Positions 40,973-50,967 are shown, numbered from the stretch's first letter. The stretch: DNA of 64,000 nucleotides from Brachybacterium massiliense (GCF_900184245.1 NZ_FXXB01000008.1:372001-436000); one strand, 5' to 3'. Notes: generated from the sequence alone by a model not told the origin. Made by a program: numbers and translations.

Positions 40973-41515
40973 ATGACGAAACTCGGAATCATCCTGGCCA
41001 GTGCCCGCCCGAACCGCGTGGGAGAGCATGTCTCCCGCTGGGTCCTCGACGCCGTCCCCACCGGCGTCGACGTGGATCTGATCGACCTGCGCGAGGTGGC
41101 TCTGCCGGCCTTCGACGGCACCAGCAGCCCCAAGCAGGGCCTGCCCAAGGAGACGGACCACTCCCGCGCCTGGGGTGAGCGGATCGACGCCCTCGACGCC
41201 CTGGTGATCCTCACCCCGCAGTACAACGGCTCCTACCCGGGCAACCTCAAGACCGCCATCGACTTCCTCTACGAGGAGTGGAACGAGCTGCCCACCGTGC
41301 TGGTCGGCTACGGCTGGGGCTCGGCCGGCGAGGTCCTCCCCCTGCTGGAGACCCTTATGACGCGCCTGGGCGCCGACGTGGTCGGCTCGGTGGGGCTCGG
41401 CTTCCGCGAGGATCTGTCCGTGGAGGGCGAGCTCTTCGTGGCCGACGAGAAGGCCTCTGCGCTGCGCGAGCTGCTCAGCACGCTCTCCGAGCGCTCCCTC
41501 GCGAAGGTCGGCTGA
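40973..41515 (+). CDS. NADPH-dependent FMN reductase family protein
   Basis: A 180-residue flavodoxin-like protein. It starts KLGIILASARPNRVGEHVSRWV (phosphate-binding loop for FMN) and has ALVILTPQYNGSYPGNLKTAIDFLYEEW, the family signature around the flavin, then VGYGWGSAGEVLPLL. Such enzymes reduce FMN, quinones or chromate. The ATG is preceded by an unusually AT-rich stretch (GTTTTAATCACT), with GAGAAG about ten bases upstream. It stands alone between divergent HIT and convergent rsmE, and a strong terminator follows. Confidence 0.87.
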   Translation: MTKLGIILASARPNRVGEHVSRWVLDAVPTGVDVDLIDLREVALPAFDGTSSPKQGLPKETDHSRAWGERIDALDALVILTPQYNGSYPGNLKTAIDFLYEEWNELPTVLVGYGWGSAGEVLPLLETLMTRLGADVVGSVGLGFREDLSVEGELFVADEKASALRELLSTLSERSLAKVG

Positions 41516-41560
41516 CCGGCCCCGCTCCCCCGGCACGGCGACGCGCCGATCCGCTGACCT

Positions 41561-41606
41561 CGAGAGCACCGATCCCCTGCATCTCTGCACGGGATCGGTG
41601 CTCTCG
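41561..41606. terminator. Strong bidirectional terminator between FMN reductase and rsmE
   Basis: A 16-bp perfect stem, CGAGAGCACCGATCCC / GGGATCGGTGCTCTCG, encloses a 14-base loop. It sits between two convergent genes and can serve both. There is no long T tract, as is usual in high-GC actinobacteria. Confidence 0.85.
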
Positions 41607-41665
41607 GCGTTCTCCGCCCGGCGCGTCAGGGTGCGGTCCGCGACGAGCTGGCCAGACTGGCCAGG

Positions 41666-42454
41666 TCAGCCCCAGCGGCCCACCAGCGCGCTGAGCACGG
41701 CGATCGCGGCGGGCCCTGCGGTCGAGGAGCGGAGCACCTCGGGCCCGAGCAGCACGGATCGGGCACCGGCCGACCGCAGCTGCTCGAGCTCCTCGGGGGC
41801 GATCCCGCCCTCGGGGCCGACGATCACGATGATCTCCTCGAGCCCGTCCTCGCTCGCCGCGGCGAGCTGGGCAGACAGGCTCATCAGGCCCACGGACTCC
41901 TGCTCGTGCAGCACGAGCACCAGCACGTCCTGCGCGCTGCGCTCACTCAGCGCGGCGGCGAGCTGCGCGGTGGTCACGGGCTCGCCCACGGCCGGAATGC
42001 CGGGGCGGCGGCACTGCTTGACCGCGGCGCGCACGGTCGACTCCCATCTGGCGCGCCCCTTGCGCTGCTTCTCGCCGCGCCACACGGACACCGAGCGCCG
42101 CGCGCTCCACGGCACCACGGCGTCGACGCCGAGCTCGGTCGCGGACTCGACGGCCTGCTCGTCACGGCCACCCGTGGCCAGCGCCTGGACCAGCGTCAGC
42201 CGCGGCAGGCGCTGCACCGCCGGGGAGGGGTCCGCGAGCAGGCGCACCTCGAGCGCCTCCTTGAGGGCGCCGGTCACCTCGGCGAGCACCTGGCGTCCCG
42301 GCGCGTCGGTCAGCAGCAGCTGCTCCCCCACCCCGATCCGTGCGACCTTCGCAGCATGCCGGCCCTCGTCGCCGTCGAGCACGAGAGCGTCTCCCTCGCC
42401 CGAGGTGGCGAGCGAGTCATCGAGGATCAGGAAGCCGGGCGGGGTGGTGGGCAT
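41666..42454 (-). CDS. rsmE: 16S rRNA m3U1498 methyltransferase RsmE
   Basis: RsmE methylates U1498 of 16S rRNA with S-adenosylmethionine. The protein has 262 residues: an N-terminal PUA-like domain (LDGDEGRHAAKVARIGVGEQLLLTD) and a SPOUT knot domain. The knot shows VIVGPEGGIAPEELEQL and LLGPEVLRSSTAGPAAIAVL. VRAAVKQCRR is the substrate loop. The ATG at 42454 is 22 bases after the dnaJ stop, so hrcA-dnaJ-rsmE form an operon as in many actinobacteria. Confidence 0.94.
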   Translation of the reverse strand: MPTTPPGFLILDDSLATSGEGDALVLDGDEGRHAAKVARIGVGEQLLLTDAPGRQVLAEVTGALKEALEVRLLADPSPAVQRLPRLTLVQALATGGRDEQAVESATELGVDAVVPWSARRSVSVWRGEKQRKGRARWESTVRAAVKQCRRPGIPAVGEPVTTAQLAAALSERSAQDVLVLVLHEQESVGLMSLSAQLAAASEDGLEEIIVIVGPEGGIAPEELEQLRSAGARSVLLGPEVLRSSTAGPAAIAVLSALVGRWG

Positions 42455-42475
42455 CGTCGGCGTCTCCGCTCGGGA

Positions 42476-43603
42476 TCAGAGGTCGCGCAGGCGCTCGCGG
42501 AGCTTCGCGAACGGTCCGCGCTGGCCCTTGCTGCGGCGAGCGGTCTCCTCGCCGCGCAGGGCGGCGAACTGCTCGAGCAGCGAGCGCTCCTCCTCGCTCA
42601 GCGAGGTGGGCACGTCCACGTCGAGGACCACGCGCAGGTCCCCGCGCCGCTCACGGCGCAGCGGGGTGACGCCGAGACCCTTGAGGGTGATCTCCTCGCC
42701 GGGCTGGACGCCGGGGCGGATGTCGAGCTCCTGCTCGCCGTCGAAGGTGTCCAGCGGGATCGTGGTGCCGAGCGCCGCCGTGGTCATGGGCACGGCGATG
42801 GTGGTGACCAGATCGTCGCCGTCGCGGTCGAACATCTCGTGGTCGCTCACGGACAGCTCGACGAACAGGTCGCCGGAGGGGCCGCCCGCCTCGCCGGTCT
42901 CGCCCTCGCCGCGCAGCTGGATGCGGGTGCCGTTCTCCACGCCGGAGGGGATGCGCACGGTGACGGTGCGCTCGGAGGCGGTGCGACCGTGGCCGGCGCA
43001 GCCGGTGCAGGGGCTCTCGATCACGTCGCCGTGGCCCTCGCAGGTGGGGCAGGGCGCCATCGTGACCATCTGGCCCAGCAGCGACTGGGCCACGCGCTGG
43101 ACATGGCCGGAGCCGTTGCAGGCGGTGCAGCGGGTGGGGCTGGTGCCGGGCTCGCAGCAGGAGCCGGAGCAGCGCTCGCACAGCACCGCGGTGCGGAAGC
43201 TGACCTCTTCCTCGGTGCCGAAGACGACGTCGCGCAGGGTGATCTTCACGCGGCGCAGCACATCGCCGCCGCGGCGCTGGCGGGGCACGGGGCCCTGGTT
43301 GCGGCCGCGCATGCCGGAGGCGCCCGCGAACATGTCGAAGATGTCGTTGAAGTCGAATCCGGCGCCGCCGCCGGGGAAGCCGCCGCCCATGCCCGGGCCG
43401 CCCCCCATGTCGTACTGGCGGCGCTTGTCCGCATGGGAGAGGGTCTCGTACGCCTGGGAGACCTTCTTGAACTTCTCCGCCGCCTCCGGGTCCGGGTTGA
43501 CGTCCGGGTGGAGGGTGCGGGCGAGCTTGCGGTACGCCTTCTTGATCTCCTCGGTCGAGGCGTCGCGGGAGACGCCGAGCAGCTCGTAGTAGTCGTCGTT
43601 CAC
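42476..43603 (-). CDS. dnaJ: Chaperone DnaJ
   Basis: DnaJ delivers unfolded proteins to DnaK and stimulates its ATPase. The protein has 375 residues. The J domain has the HPD motif (32-34), followed by a Gly/Phe/Met-rich linker (70-100). The four zinc repeats are [24 protein letters not shown] and CTGCAGHG; the first departs from CxxCxGxG at its last position. The start is GTG at 43603, with AAGGA upstream. It follows hrcA and is expected to share CIRCE control. Confidence 0.95.
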   Translation of the reverse strand: MNDDYYELLGVSRDASTEEIKKAYRKLARTLHPDVNPDPEAAEKFKKVSQAYETLSHADKRRQYDMGGGPGMGGGFPGGGAGFDFNDIFDMFAGASGMRGRNQGPVPRQRRGGDVLRRVKITLRDVVFGTEEEVSFRTAVLCERCSGSCCEPGTSPTRCTACNGSGHVQRVAQSLLGQMVTMAPCPTCEGHGDVIESPCTGCAGHGRTASERTVTVRIPSGVENGTRIQLRGEGETGEAGGPSGDLFVELSVSDHEMFDRDGDDLVTTIAVPMTTAALGTTIPLDTFDGEQELDIRPGVQPGEEITLKGLGVTPLRRERRGDLRVVLDVDVPTSLSEEERSLLEQFAALRGEETARRSKGQRGPFAKLRERLRDL

Positions 43604-43673
43604 AGGCGTGGGTCCTTCACAGGGGTCGGAGGTCGGTGACGGCCGGCGACGGGCGCGTGGCCCGCCGGCGCGG

Positions 43674-44684
43674 TCATTCGAGGAATCGGGAGACGTAGCG
43701 GGCGATCGCCTGGACGGTCGAGATCCCGGCCGCGTAGTCCATGCGGCTGGGGCCGAGGATCGCGAGGTGGGAGCCGGCGCCGTAGCCCGCGCCGACGAGA
43801 GCGGCCTGGTGCAACGCCCGGTCGTGGAGCTCGGTGCCGATCCGCACCTGCACGTCCCCCGGGGAGACGTGCATCTCGGTGAACAGGCGCAGCAGCACCA
43901 GCTGCTCCTCGAGGACGTCCAGCAGCGGCTCGACGTCGCGGGCGAAGTCCTGGGCGGAGCGGGCGATGTTCGCGGTGCCCGCCATCATGATGCGGTCCTC
44001 GGCGCGGGTCGCGGCCAGCGCGGTGAGCGCCTCGGCCACCTCCGCGGCGGCGGGCCGCTCGGGGACGGGCAGGGACTCGAGGTAGTCCGTCAGCGGCGCG
44101 GCGAGGTCGGTGACCTCCCGGCCGGCGACGGCGCGGTTCAGCTGGTCGCGCAGCGCCGCGTAGTACTCGGCGGGGCGGCCGGCGACGACGGGGACGGTGC
44201 GCTGGTCCACCCGCCCCGACTCGGTGATCAGCACGACCAGCAGCAGCGAGTCCGCGACCTTCACGAGCTCGACGTGGCGGATGCGGGCCTGGCGGCGGGC
44301 CGGGTACTGCACCATCGCCACCTGCTGGGTGAGCTGTGCGAGCAGGCGCACGGTGCGTCCCAGCAGCTCCTCCACGTCGCCCACGTCCTCGAGCAGCGTG
44401 CGGATCGCACGGCGCTCGGGTGCCGAGAGCGGCTTGATGGTGGCCACGTGGTCCACGAAGGTGCGGTACCCCTTGTCCGTGGGAACGCGGCCCGCCGAGG
44501 TGTGCGGCTGATGGATCAGCCCCTCCTCCTCGAGCAGGGACATGTCGTTGCGCACGGTTGCGGCGGAGACGCCGAGCTCGTGCCGCTCCAGGAGCGACTT
44601 GGAGCCGACGGGCTCACGGGTCGAGACGTAGTCCTCGACGATCGCGCCGAGGATCTGGAGCTTGCGGGCGTCCGTCTCGCTCAC
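43674..44684 (-). CDS. hrcA: Heat-inducible transcription repressor HrcA
   Basis: HrcA represses groE, dnaJ and related operons through CIRCE. The protein has 336 residues. The winged-helix N-terminus has [27 protein letters not shown] and [34 protein letters not shown], both diagnostic. The C-terminal half ends [13 protein letters not shown]. The GTG at 44684 has AGGAG directly adjacent, which is too close for a normal ribosome binding site, so initiation may be atypical. A CIRCE element lies 53 bases upstream, giving autoregulation. Confidence 0.95.
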   Translation of the reverse strand: MSETDARKLQILGAIVEDYVSTREPVGSKSLLERHELGVSAATVRNDMSLLEEEGLIHQPHTSAGRVPTDKGYRTFVDHVATIKPLSAPERRAIRTLLEDVGDVEELLGRTVRLLAQLTQQVAMVQYPARRQARIRHVELVKVADSLLLVVLITESGRVDQRTVPVVAGRPAEYYAALRDQLNRAVAGREVTDLAAPLTDYLESLPVPERPAAAEVAEALTALAATRAEDRIMMAGTANIARSAQDFARDVEPLLDVLEEQLVLLRLFTEMHVSPGDVQVRIGTELHDRALHQAALVGAGYGAGSHLAILGPSRMDYAAGISTVQAIARYVSRFLE

Positions 44685-44711
44685 CTCCTGCGCTGCGTGC
44701 TTCCGTCCCGT

Positions 44712-44732
44712 GGGCCCGAACCGGTCGGGCCC
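44712..44732 (-). other. Hairpin in the hrcA 5' region
   Basis: GGGCCCGA / TCGGGCCC form an 8-bp stem with a five-base loop (ACCGG), five bases from CIRCE on the hrcA side. It would fold in the hrcA leader RNA. Confidence 0.45.
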
Positions 44733-44736
44733 GATG

Positions 44737-44763
44737 CTGGCACTCTCTCATGCCAGGTGCCAA
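44737..44763. promoter_or_regulatory. CIRCE element (HrcA operator)
   Basis: Read on the minus strand, TTGGCACCT, nine bases, then GAGTGCCAG matches the CIRCE pattern TTAGCACTC-N9-GAGTGCTAA with G-rich variations usual in actinobacteria. It lies between hrcA and the divergent DUF3097 gene, about 50 bases before hrcA. Confidence 0.85.
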
Positions 44764-44810
44764 TCCTACGCGTCGCGGCGCGCTGCGCGGGGAGGCGTTC
44801 GCCACGGGTG

Positions 44811-44816
44811 TACGGT
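44811..44816 (+). promoter_or_regulatory. -10 element of a leaderless DUF3097 transcript
   Basis: TACGGT ends exactly seven bases before the GTG at 44824. No ribosome binding site is present between them, so transcription probably begins at the start codon itself. The same hexamer and spacing occur before the leuA leader peptide. Confidence 0.45.
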
Positions 44817-44823
44817 GTCGCGC

Positions 44824-45711
44824 GTGTCTGCACCTTCCGCTCGCTTCCCCGACCGGTACGGCCGTGACGTGCTCTCCTCCGGCCCTCCCGCGCATCATCG
44901 TCGACGTCCCGTGGCGCGTGAGGTCGCCGCGCAGAAGGGGCTGGTCGCCGAGGAGGCCTCGACCGGCTTCACCGGCGCCGTCACCCGGGTGGAGAAGATC
45001 GCCGGGGAGTTCGTGGTCGAGCTCGAAAACGGTCGTGGGGTGCGCCGCACCTTCCCGCTGGGCCCCGGGTTCATGATCGACGGCCAGCCCGTGGTGCTCA
45101 GCCGGCCCGTGGCGAGGTCCGCGGTGCCGGTACGCAAGCGCTCCGCCTCGGGCTCCGTGTACGTCGAGGGGGCGAAGGCGCGCACCGCCCGCGCCTCCCG
45201 CATCTGGGTCGAGGGCACCCACGACGCCGAGCTGGTGCAGAAGGTGTGGGGGCACGATCTTCGCCTCGAGGGGATCGTGGTCGAGCAGCTCGAGGGCGCG
45301 GACAACCTCGCCGAGCGGGTGCGCGAGTTCGGTCCCGCACCGGGCCGGCGGCTCGGGATCCTCGTCGATCACCTGGTCAAGGGGTCCAAGGAGTCCCGCA
45401 TCGCCGCAGAGGTGATGGCCCTGCCCGGGGCTCGCGGGAACGTGACGGTGCTGGGCCACCCGTACGTGGACGTCTGGCAGGCGGTCAAGCCCGCCCGTGT
45501 CGGCCTCGCGTCCTGGCCCCACATCCCCAAGGGCACCGATATCAAGGTGGGCACGCTCGCCGCGCTCGGCTGGCCGCACGAGGACAAGGCGGACATCGGG
45601 CTGGGCTGGAAGCGGATCCTGTCCACCGTGCGCTCCTACGCGGACATCGAGCCGACGCTCTCGGGCCGCATCGAGGAGCTCATCGATTTCGTGACCGTCG
45701 ACCCGTCGTGA
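44824..45711 (+). CDS. DUF3097 family protein
   Basis: A 295-residue actinobacterial protein of unknown function. It opens RYGRDVL, has GFTGAVTRVEKIAGEFVVELENGRG.RRTFPLGPGFMIDG, and then ARTARASRIWVEGTHDAELVQKVWGHDLRLEGIVVEQLEGADNL. The EGTHDAELVQKVWG segment and the later RRLGILVDHLVKGSKE and VTVLGHPYVDVWQAVKP resemble a TOPRIM-like fold (E and DxD-type acidic residues), so a nucleic-acid role is possible. It is divergent from hrcA and follows a leaderless -10. Confidence 0.85.
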   Translation: MSAPSARFPDRYGRDVLSSGPPAHHRRRPVAREVAAQKGLVAEEASTGFTGAVTRVEKIAGEFVVELENGRGVRRTFPLGPGFMIDGQPVVLSRPVARSAVPVRKRSASGSVYVEGAKARTARASRIWVEGTHDAELVQKVWGHDLRLEGIVVEQLEGADNLAERVREFGPAPGRRLGILVDHLVKGSKESRIAAEVMALPGARGNVTVLGHPYVDVWQAVKPARVGLASWPHIPKGTDIKVGTLAALGWPHEDKADIGLGWKRILSTVRSYADIEPTLSGRIEELIDFVTVDPS

Positions 45712-45836
45712 CCGGTGGGGGTTATCCCCCACCGGATCCGGCGGCTCGCCACGCTGGCCTTCGGGGCCGTGCTGGATAGGCTGGAGGCATCATCCCGATG
45801 CCGGACCTGCCACCGGCCCGTCCGAAAGAAGGAACC

Positions 45837-46592
45837 ATGAGCCAGACCCCGCCTCCGAACGATCCGTACGGCACCGAGCCCGGCGCGCCCGCGCCGCACG
45901 GCGCCGAGCCGGGCAGCCCGACCTCCGACCCGGCGCTGCACCCGCACGATCCCTTCGCCTACGACGACTCCACCCGTCAGGCCCCCGCACCGCAGGCGCA
46001 GCAGCCGCCGGCCCCTCAGCCCTCGGCTCCCCAGCCCTCGGCGGGCACCTATGACGCACCGGCCGGCGGCTACGCGGCACCCGGCGCGGCCGGTGCCTCG
46101 GCCCAGAGCGGCCACTCCCCCTACGGCGCCCCGCACACGGCGCCTGCCGGTGACGGTCCGGACCAGCCCGCTCCAGGCACCAAGGGCGTGTACGAGGGGC
46201 CGCTGTCCGGTCAGCCGCTCAGCCGCTCGGACTCACGCATGTGGGCGCTGTTCTCGCAGCTCGCGGTGGTGCTCGGCCACGTGGTCAGCTGGGGCTTCCT
46301 CGGCTGGGTCGGTCCACTGATCATCTTCATGATGTACAAGGACCGCGACCGCTTCGTCCGCTTCCACGCCGCGGAGGCGCTGAACGGTGCGATCGCCGTG
46401 GTCATCGCCCAGATCGTGCTCGGCATCCTGATCACCATCTTCGGCGTCGTCACCCTCGGCTTCGGCTTCGCGCTGTACCCGCTGGTGGGGCTGCCGGCGC
46501 TGGTCCAGCTGATCTTCTCGATCATCGGCGCGGTCAAGGCCAACCAGGGCGAGTACTGGGCCTACCCGGTGAACATCCGCCTGGTGAAGTGA
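45837..46592 (+). CDS. DUF4870 domain membrane protein with Pro/Ala-rich N-terminus
   Basis: A 251-residue protein. Residues 1-115 are low-complexity Pro/Ala/Gln/Gly-rich and probably disordered in the cytoplasm. From about 130 the DUF4870 domain begins: SRMWALFSQLAVVLGHVV, then WGFLGWVGPLIIFMMYKDRDRFVRFHAAEALNGAI, then two more helices and GAVKANQGEYWAYPVNIRLVK. The ATG is preceded by AAGAAGGAACC. TAGGCT at 45778 is a possible -10. Function is unknown; a strong terminator follows. Confidence 0.82.
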   Translation: MSQTPPPNDPYGTEPGAPAPHGAEPGSPTSDPALHPHDPFAYDDSTRQAPAPQAQQPPAPQPSAPQPSAGTYDAPAGGYAAPGAAGASAQSGHSPYGAPHTAPAGDGPDQPAPGTKGVYEGPLSGQPLSRSDSRMWALFSQLAVVLGHVVSWGFLGWVGPLIIFMMYKDRDRFVRFHAAEALNGAIAVVIAQIVLGILITIFGVVTLGFGFALYPLVGLPALVQLIFSIIGAVKANQGEYWAYPVNIRLVK

Positions 46593-46620
46593 GCCCCGCG
46601 CCGCTCGCGGCGCCGTGAGC

Positions 46621-46660
46621 GCAGGAGCCCCCGGGATCCTCGGATTCCGGGGGCTCCTGC
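46621..46660. terminator. Bidirectional terminator between DUF4870 and DUF1801 genes
   Basis: A 14-bp perfect stem, GCAGGAGCCCCCGG / CCGGGGGCTCCTGC, with a 12-base loop lies between convergent genes. Confidence 0.8.
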
Positions 46661-46684
46661 TGTGCGCTCAGGCTCTGCTCGCCC

Positions 46685-47056
46685 TCACATCCAGGTCACG
46701 CCGTCCTGCTCGTACTCGCGCACGCGGTGGGCGATCATCCGGCGCAGCAGCTCGGTGGGCACGGGCGCGTCGTAGGGCAGCTTGATGCTCCCCTTCCCGG
46801 TCTCGTGCTCGGTGAGCTCCTCGTCGAAGGCCTCTCGGGTGCTCGGGGTGAAGGTGATGTTCGTGTGCTTGCGGTGGGCGCTGATGATCAGCAGGATCAT
46901 CCCGCTGGGGTGGATCAGCGCGGGCGCGCCCCACTTCAGGGCCTCGCTCGCGGTGGGCACGGCGTCCCGTGCCAGGGCGAGCAGCTCGCGCATCCGGGAG
47001 GCGGCCGGCTCCTCGAGCGCCGCGAGGTGCTCCTCGACCGTGGTGGGTTTCGTCAT
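46685..47056 (-). CDS. DUF1801 (YdhG-like) family protein
   Basis: A 123-residue small cytosolic protein. It matches the DUF1801/YdhG fold: TVEEHLAALEEPAASRMRELLALARDAVP.ASEALKWGAPALIHPSGMILLIISAHRKHTNITF, then GKGSIKLPYDAPVPTELLRRMIAHRVREYE. The ATG at 47056 matches the family N-terminus; an in-frame GTG five codons upstream is possible. Function is unknown. It follows hemW in the same direction, 40 bases downstream. Confidence 0.83.
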   Translation of the reverse strand: MTKPTTVEEHLAALEEPAASRMRELLALARDAVPTASEALKWGAPALIHPSGMILLIISAHRKHTNITFTPSTREAFDEELTEHETGKGSIKLPYDAPVPTELLRRMIAHRVREYEQDGVTWM

Positions 47057-47096
47057 GGCACCAGTGTGCACACCCGCGGGCCGTGCGCGGGAGGGA

Positions 47097-48245
47097 TCAG
47101 GGCACCAGGTCCCGGATCACCGCGTCGGCGAGGAGACGGCCCTGGCGGGTGAGCACGGCGCGGCCGGCCTGGAGGGCTTCCGGCTCGAGATGGCCCCGGT
47201 CGCGGTGCACGGCGAGCATCGGCCGACGGTGCTCGGGGACCACGTCGACGGCCAGACCGTCGGCGATGCGCAGCTCGAGCATGATCCGCTCGACCACCCG
47301 GTCCTCGCCTGCGACCTGCTCGGAGTCCGCCAGCGGCATCTCCCCCGCGGCGAGCATGCGCGCATAGCGGCTGGGGTGCTTCACGTTCCACGAGCGCAGT
47401 CCGTCGCGGTGGCGGTGGGCGCCGGGCCCGATGCCCCACCAGTCGGTGCCCTTCCAGTAGGCGAGGTTGTGGCGCGAGCGCTGCGCGGGGGTGCGCGCCC
47501 AGTTCGAGACCTCGTACCAGGACAGCCCGTCGGCGCGGGCGAGATCATCGACCAGCTCGTACTTGTCGGCCATGTCGTCCGGATCGGGCTGCTCGAGCTC
47601 GCCGCGGCGCAGCTGACGGGCCATCGCGGTGTTTCCCTCGATGATCAGCGAGTACGCCGACATGTGGTCGACCCCGCAGGCGAGCGCCGCCTTCACGGAG
47701 GTCTCGACGTCGGCGAGGGTCTCCCCCGGGGTGCCGTAGATGAGGTCGAGGCTGACATCGAGCCCGGCCTCGCGGGCCCAGGCCACGGCCTGCGGCACCT
47801 TCTCGGGGTCATGGGTGCGGTCCAGGGTCCTCAGCACCGAGGGGACGGCGGACTGCATGCCGAAGGAGACCCGGGTGATGCCGCCGGCGGCGAGCCGGGA
47901 GAGGGAGGCGCGGGTGACCGAGTCGGGGTTCGCCTCGGTGGTGATCTCGGCGCCGTCCGCGAGCGGGATCAGGCGGCGCAGGTGATCCAGCATCGACACG
48001 AGGTCATCGGCCGGCAGCAGGGTGGGGGTGCCGCCGCCGAAGAACACGGTGGCGACCTGCTCGTACTCGTAGCCGGCCGCCCGATCCTCGGCGAGCGTCA
48101 GGTCCATCTCGCGCATGGCGTTGGCGGGGTACTCGGCCTGGGAGCCGCCGCCGCCGAGCTCGGTGGCGGTATAGGTGTTGAAGTCGCAGTATCCGCAGCG
48201 CACGGCGCAGAACGGGACGTGGATGTAGACGGAGAGGTCGTTCAC
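47097..48245 (-). CDS. hemW: Radical SAM heme chaperone HemW
   Basis: HemW is the HemN-like radical SAM protein that binds heme and inserts it in target proteins; it is not a coproporphyrinogen oxidase. The protein has 382 residues. The cluster cysteines are C13, C17 and C20 in HVPFCAVRCGYCDFNTY. TVFFGGGTPTLLP, EANPDSVT, RVSFGMQSA and LDLIYGTPGET are typical. The GTG start overlaps the MOSC gene stop as GTGA. It lies between lepA/MOSC and hrcA, the standard lepA-hemW-hrcA-dnaJ order. Confidence 0.93.
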   Translation of the reverse strand: MNDLSVYIHVPFCAVRCGYCDFNTYTATELGGGGSQAEYPANAMREMDLTLAEDRAAGYEYEQVATVFFGGGTPTLLPADDLVSMLDHLRRLIPLADGAEITTEANPDSVTRASLSRLAAGGITRVSFGMQSAVPSVLRTLDRTHDPEKVPQAVAWAREAGLDVSLDLIYGTPGETLADVETSVKAALACGVDHMSAYSLIIEGNTAMARQLRRGELEQPDPDDMADKYELVDDLARADGLSWYEVSNWARTPAQRSRHNLAYWKGTDWWGIGPGAHRHRDGLRSWNVKHPSRYARMLAAGEMPLADSEQVAGEDRVVERIMLELRIADGLAVDVVPEHRRPMLAVHRDRGHLEPEALQAGRAVLTRQGRLLADAVIRDLVP

Positions 48246-48961
48246 AGGCCCATCCCCAGGCCGAGGCCGCGCCCGGTGGAGCGCAGCGTCTCGGGGAAGG
48301 CGGCGCTCTCCCCCGCCCGCTGCAGGGCGTTCAGGGCGCTGCCGGCCAGCGAGTCGTACAGCACGGTGCCGCTGGCCTCGGCCCAGTCGAGCAGGTCGCG
48401 GGCCTGCTGTGCGCTCAGCCCGCGGAAGGCCTGGCCGATGGTGACGCCGTGCTCGGGGCGGTGGAGCACCTCGATCGCGTCCCCGGCGGAGGTCTCCCCC
48501 TCGACGAGCACCCGGAAGTAGGCGCCCGCGCCGCCCGCGGCGGTGAAGTGCCTGCCCCAGCGACGGTCGCCGATCCAGGCGGAGAAGGTGCCGCAGGGGT
48601 TGCGCACCGTCGTGGCCTCGAGCTCGGCGGTGCCCACGCGCCAGCGCTCCCCGATCACGGTCTCGTCGGTGTCCTGCCCGGTGGTCACGAGGTTCTCCCC
48701 GAAGGACCCGTCGGGCAGGTCGATCCCGCGCGCCTCGGCATGCGCCTGCCGGGTCTCGCGCGCGAAGGCGTAGACGGCCTTGAAGATGCCGCCGTGGTGC
48801 TCGCGGTCGCCCTGGACATCGCCGAGCACACCATGGGTGAGCAGGCGGACAGCGCCGTCGACGGGCCGCTTGTCGATCCCGCTCATCAGGCCGCTGGAGG
48901 CGACCGGGAAGAGCTGGGCGACGGTGCAGACCGCCGCGATCCGTCCGGTCGGCGCGCTCAC
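48242..48961 (-). CDS. MOSC-domain protein
   Basis: A 239-residue protein with a MOSC (molybdenum cofactor sulfurase C-terminal) domain. Typical segments are [59 protein letters not shown] and [23 protein letters not shown], with the conserved cysteine in the last. Such proteins bind Moco and act in N-hydroxylated compound reduction or sulfur transfer. The GTG overlaps the lepA stop, and its own stop overlaps hemW, so lepA-MOSC-hemW are coupled. Confidence 0.88.
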   Translation of the reverse strand: MSAPTGRIAAVCTVAQLFPVASSGLMSGIDKRPVDGAVRLLTHGVLGDVQGDREHHGGIFKAVYAFARETRQAHAEARGIDLPDGSFGENLVTTGQDTDETVIGERWRVGTAELEATTVRNPCGTFSAWIGDRRWGRHFTAAGGAGAYFRVLVEGETSAGDAIEVLHRPEHGVTIGQAFRGLSAQQARDLLDWAEASGTVLYDSLAGSALNALQRAGESAAFPETLRSTGRGLGLGMGL

Positions 48962-50838
48962 TTCTTCTTGGCGTCCTTGGGCATGTCGCCCTCGTCGGAG
49001 GAGAGCGCGGCGATGAACGCCTCCTGCGGAACCTCGACGGAGCCGATGTTCTTCATGCGCTTCTTGCCCTCCTTCTGCTTCTCCAGGAGCTTGCGCTTGC
49101 GGGAGATGTCGCCGCCGTAGCACTTGGACAGCACGTCCTTGCGCATCGCCCGGATGTTCTCGCGGGCGATGATGCGCGAACCGATCGCGGCCTGAATCGG
49201 CACCTCGAACTGCTGGCGCGGGATGAGCTTCTTGAGCTTCCCCGCCATCTCGACACCGTAGTTATAGGCCTTGTCACGGTGCACGATCGCGCTGAAGGCG
49301 TCCACCGGCTCGCCCTGGAGCAACATGTCCACCTTCACGAGGTCCGCGACCTGGGAGCCGGAGACGTCGTAGTCCAGCGAGGCGTAGCCCTTGGTGCGGG
49401 ACTTCAGCTGGTCGAAGAAGTCGAAGACGATCTCCGCCAGCGGCAGCGTATAGCGCAGCTCCACGCGGTCCTCGCTGAGGTAGTCCATGCCGCCGAGGCT
49501 GCCGCGCTTGGACTGGCACAGCTCCATCACGGCACCGATGAACTCGCTGGGCACGAGGATGGTGGCCTTGGTGATGGGCTCGCTGATCTCGTGCACCTTG
49601 CCGACGGGGAAGTCGGAGGGGTTGAGCACCTCGACCTCGGTGCCGTCCTCCATGAGCACCTGGTAGACCACCGACGGGGCGGTCGAGATCAGGTCCAGAT
49701 CGAACTCGCGCTCGAGCCGCTCGCGCACGATCTCCAGGTGCAGCAGGCCCAGGAAGCCCACGCGGAAGCCGAATCCCAGGGCGGTGGAGGTCTCCGGCTC
49801 GTACAGCAGAGCCGCGTCGTTGAGCTTGAGCTTGTCGAGCGCGTCGCGCAGCACCGGATAGTCGGAGCCGTCGATCGGGAACAGGCCGGAGTACACCATC
49901 GGCTTGGGATCGGAGTAGCCCTCGAGAGGATCCTCCGCGCCGCGGACGGACGTGGTGATCGTGTCGCCGACCTTGGACTGGCGCACGTCCTTCACACCGG
50001 TGATCAGGTAGCCGACCTCGCCGGGGCCGATGCCCTGGGTGGCGCGGGGCTCGGGCGAGCTCACGCCGATCTCGAGCAGCTCGTGGTGGGCGCCGGTGGA
50101 CATCATGTCGATGCGTTCGCGAGCCTTGAGGTGGCCGTCGACCACACGGATGTAGGTGACCACGCCGCGGTAGGTGTCATAGACGGAGTCGAAGATCATC
50201 GCGCGGCAGGGCGCGTCCGGGTCGCCCTCCGGGGCGGGCAGGGTGCGCACCACGTGGTCCAGGAGGTCCTCGACGCCCAGGCCCGTCTTGCCCGAGACGC
50301 GCAGCACGTCATCGGGGTCCACGCCGACCAGCTGACCGATCTCGGCCGCGTACTTGTCCGGCTCCGCGCCGGGCAGGTCGATCTTGTTGAGCACCGGGAT
50401 GATGGTGAGGTCGTTCTCCATCGCCAGGTACAGGTTCGCGAGCGTCTGCGCCTCGATGCCCTGCGCGGCGTCCACCAGCAGGATCGCGCCCTCGCATGCC
50501 GCGAGCGAGCGGGAGACCTCGTAGGTGAAGTCCACGTGCCCGGGGGTGTCGATCATGTTCAGGGCGTAGTTGACGCCGTCGACCTGCCAGGGCATGCGCA
50601 CGGCCTGGCTCTTGACGGTGATGCCGCGCTCGCGCTCGATGTCCATGCGGTCGAGGTACTGGGCGCGCATCGCGCGGTCCTCGACGATCCCGGTGATCTG
50701 CAGCATGCGATCGGCCAGCGTGGACTTGCCATGGTCGATGTGGGCGATGATGCAGAAGTTGCGGAGCCGCTCCTGGGGCGTGGACGCGGGAAGGATGTCC
50801 CGGGCCTCATCGGCAGCGATCCTCGGGGTCACCGGCAT
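48958..50838 (-). CDS. lepA: Elongation factor 4 (LepA)
   Basis: LepA is a ribosome-associated GTPase that can back-translocate or aid 30S biogenesis. The protein has 626 residues. GTPase motifs are [13 protein letters not shown] (G1), ERGITVKSQ (G2), DTPGHVDF (G3), NKIDLP (G4) and SGKTG (G5). The C-terminal LepA-specific domain ends [30 protein letters not shown]. The ATG at 50838 has AGAGGA upstream; residues from earlier in-frame positions are not family-like. Confidence 0.96.
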   Translation of the reverse strand: MPVTPRIAADEARDILPASTPQERLRNFCIIAHIDHGKSTLADRMLQITGIVEDRAMRAQYLDRMDIERERGITVKSQAVRMPWQVDGVNYALNMIDTPGHVDFTYEVSRSLAACEGAILLVDAAQGIEAQTLANLYLAMENDLTIIPVLNKIDLPGAEPDKYAAEIGQLVGVDPDDVLRVSGKTGLGVEDLLDHVVRTLPAPEGDPDAPCRAMIFDSVYDTYRGVVTYIRVVDGHLKARERIDMMSTGAHHELLEIGVSSPEPRATQGIGPGEVGYLITGVKDVRQSKVGDTITTSVRGAEDPLEGYSDPKPMVYSGLFPIDGSDYPVLRDALDKLKLNDAALLYEPETSTALGFGFRVGFLGLLHLEIVRERLEREFDLDLISTAPSVVYQVLMEDGTEVEVLNPSDFPVGKVHEISEPITKATILVPSEFIGAVMELCQSKRGSLGGMDYLSEDRVELRYTLPLAEIVFDFFDQLKSRTKGYASLDYDVSGSQVADLVKVDMLLQGEPVDAFSAIVHRDKAYNYGVEMAGKLKKLIPRQQFEVPIQAAIGSRIIARENIRAMRKDVLSKCYGGDISRKRKLLEKQKEGKKRMKNIGSVEVPQEAFIAALSSDEGDMPKDAKKK

Positions 50839-50901
50839 GGGTCCTCTCGTCGATGGCAGAGCGTCGTGCAGGCGCACGGACGATCGCACCATGGTCTCAT
50901 G

Positions 50902-50941
50902 GGCCCCGCCGAGGGGCCTGCTGCGCCGCCTCCGGCGGGCC
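50902..50941 (-). terminator. Possible terminator of the ATP-grasp/alpha-E operon
   Basis: GGCCCCGCCG and CCGGCGGGCC form an imperfect hairpin with one bulged base around an 18-base loop, 27 bases after the alpha-E stop. No T tract is present. Confidence 0.35.
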
Positions 50942-50967
50942 GACGTCACACGTCGGTCCCGGCGAAG

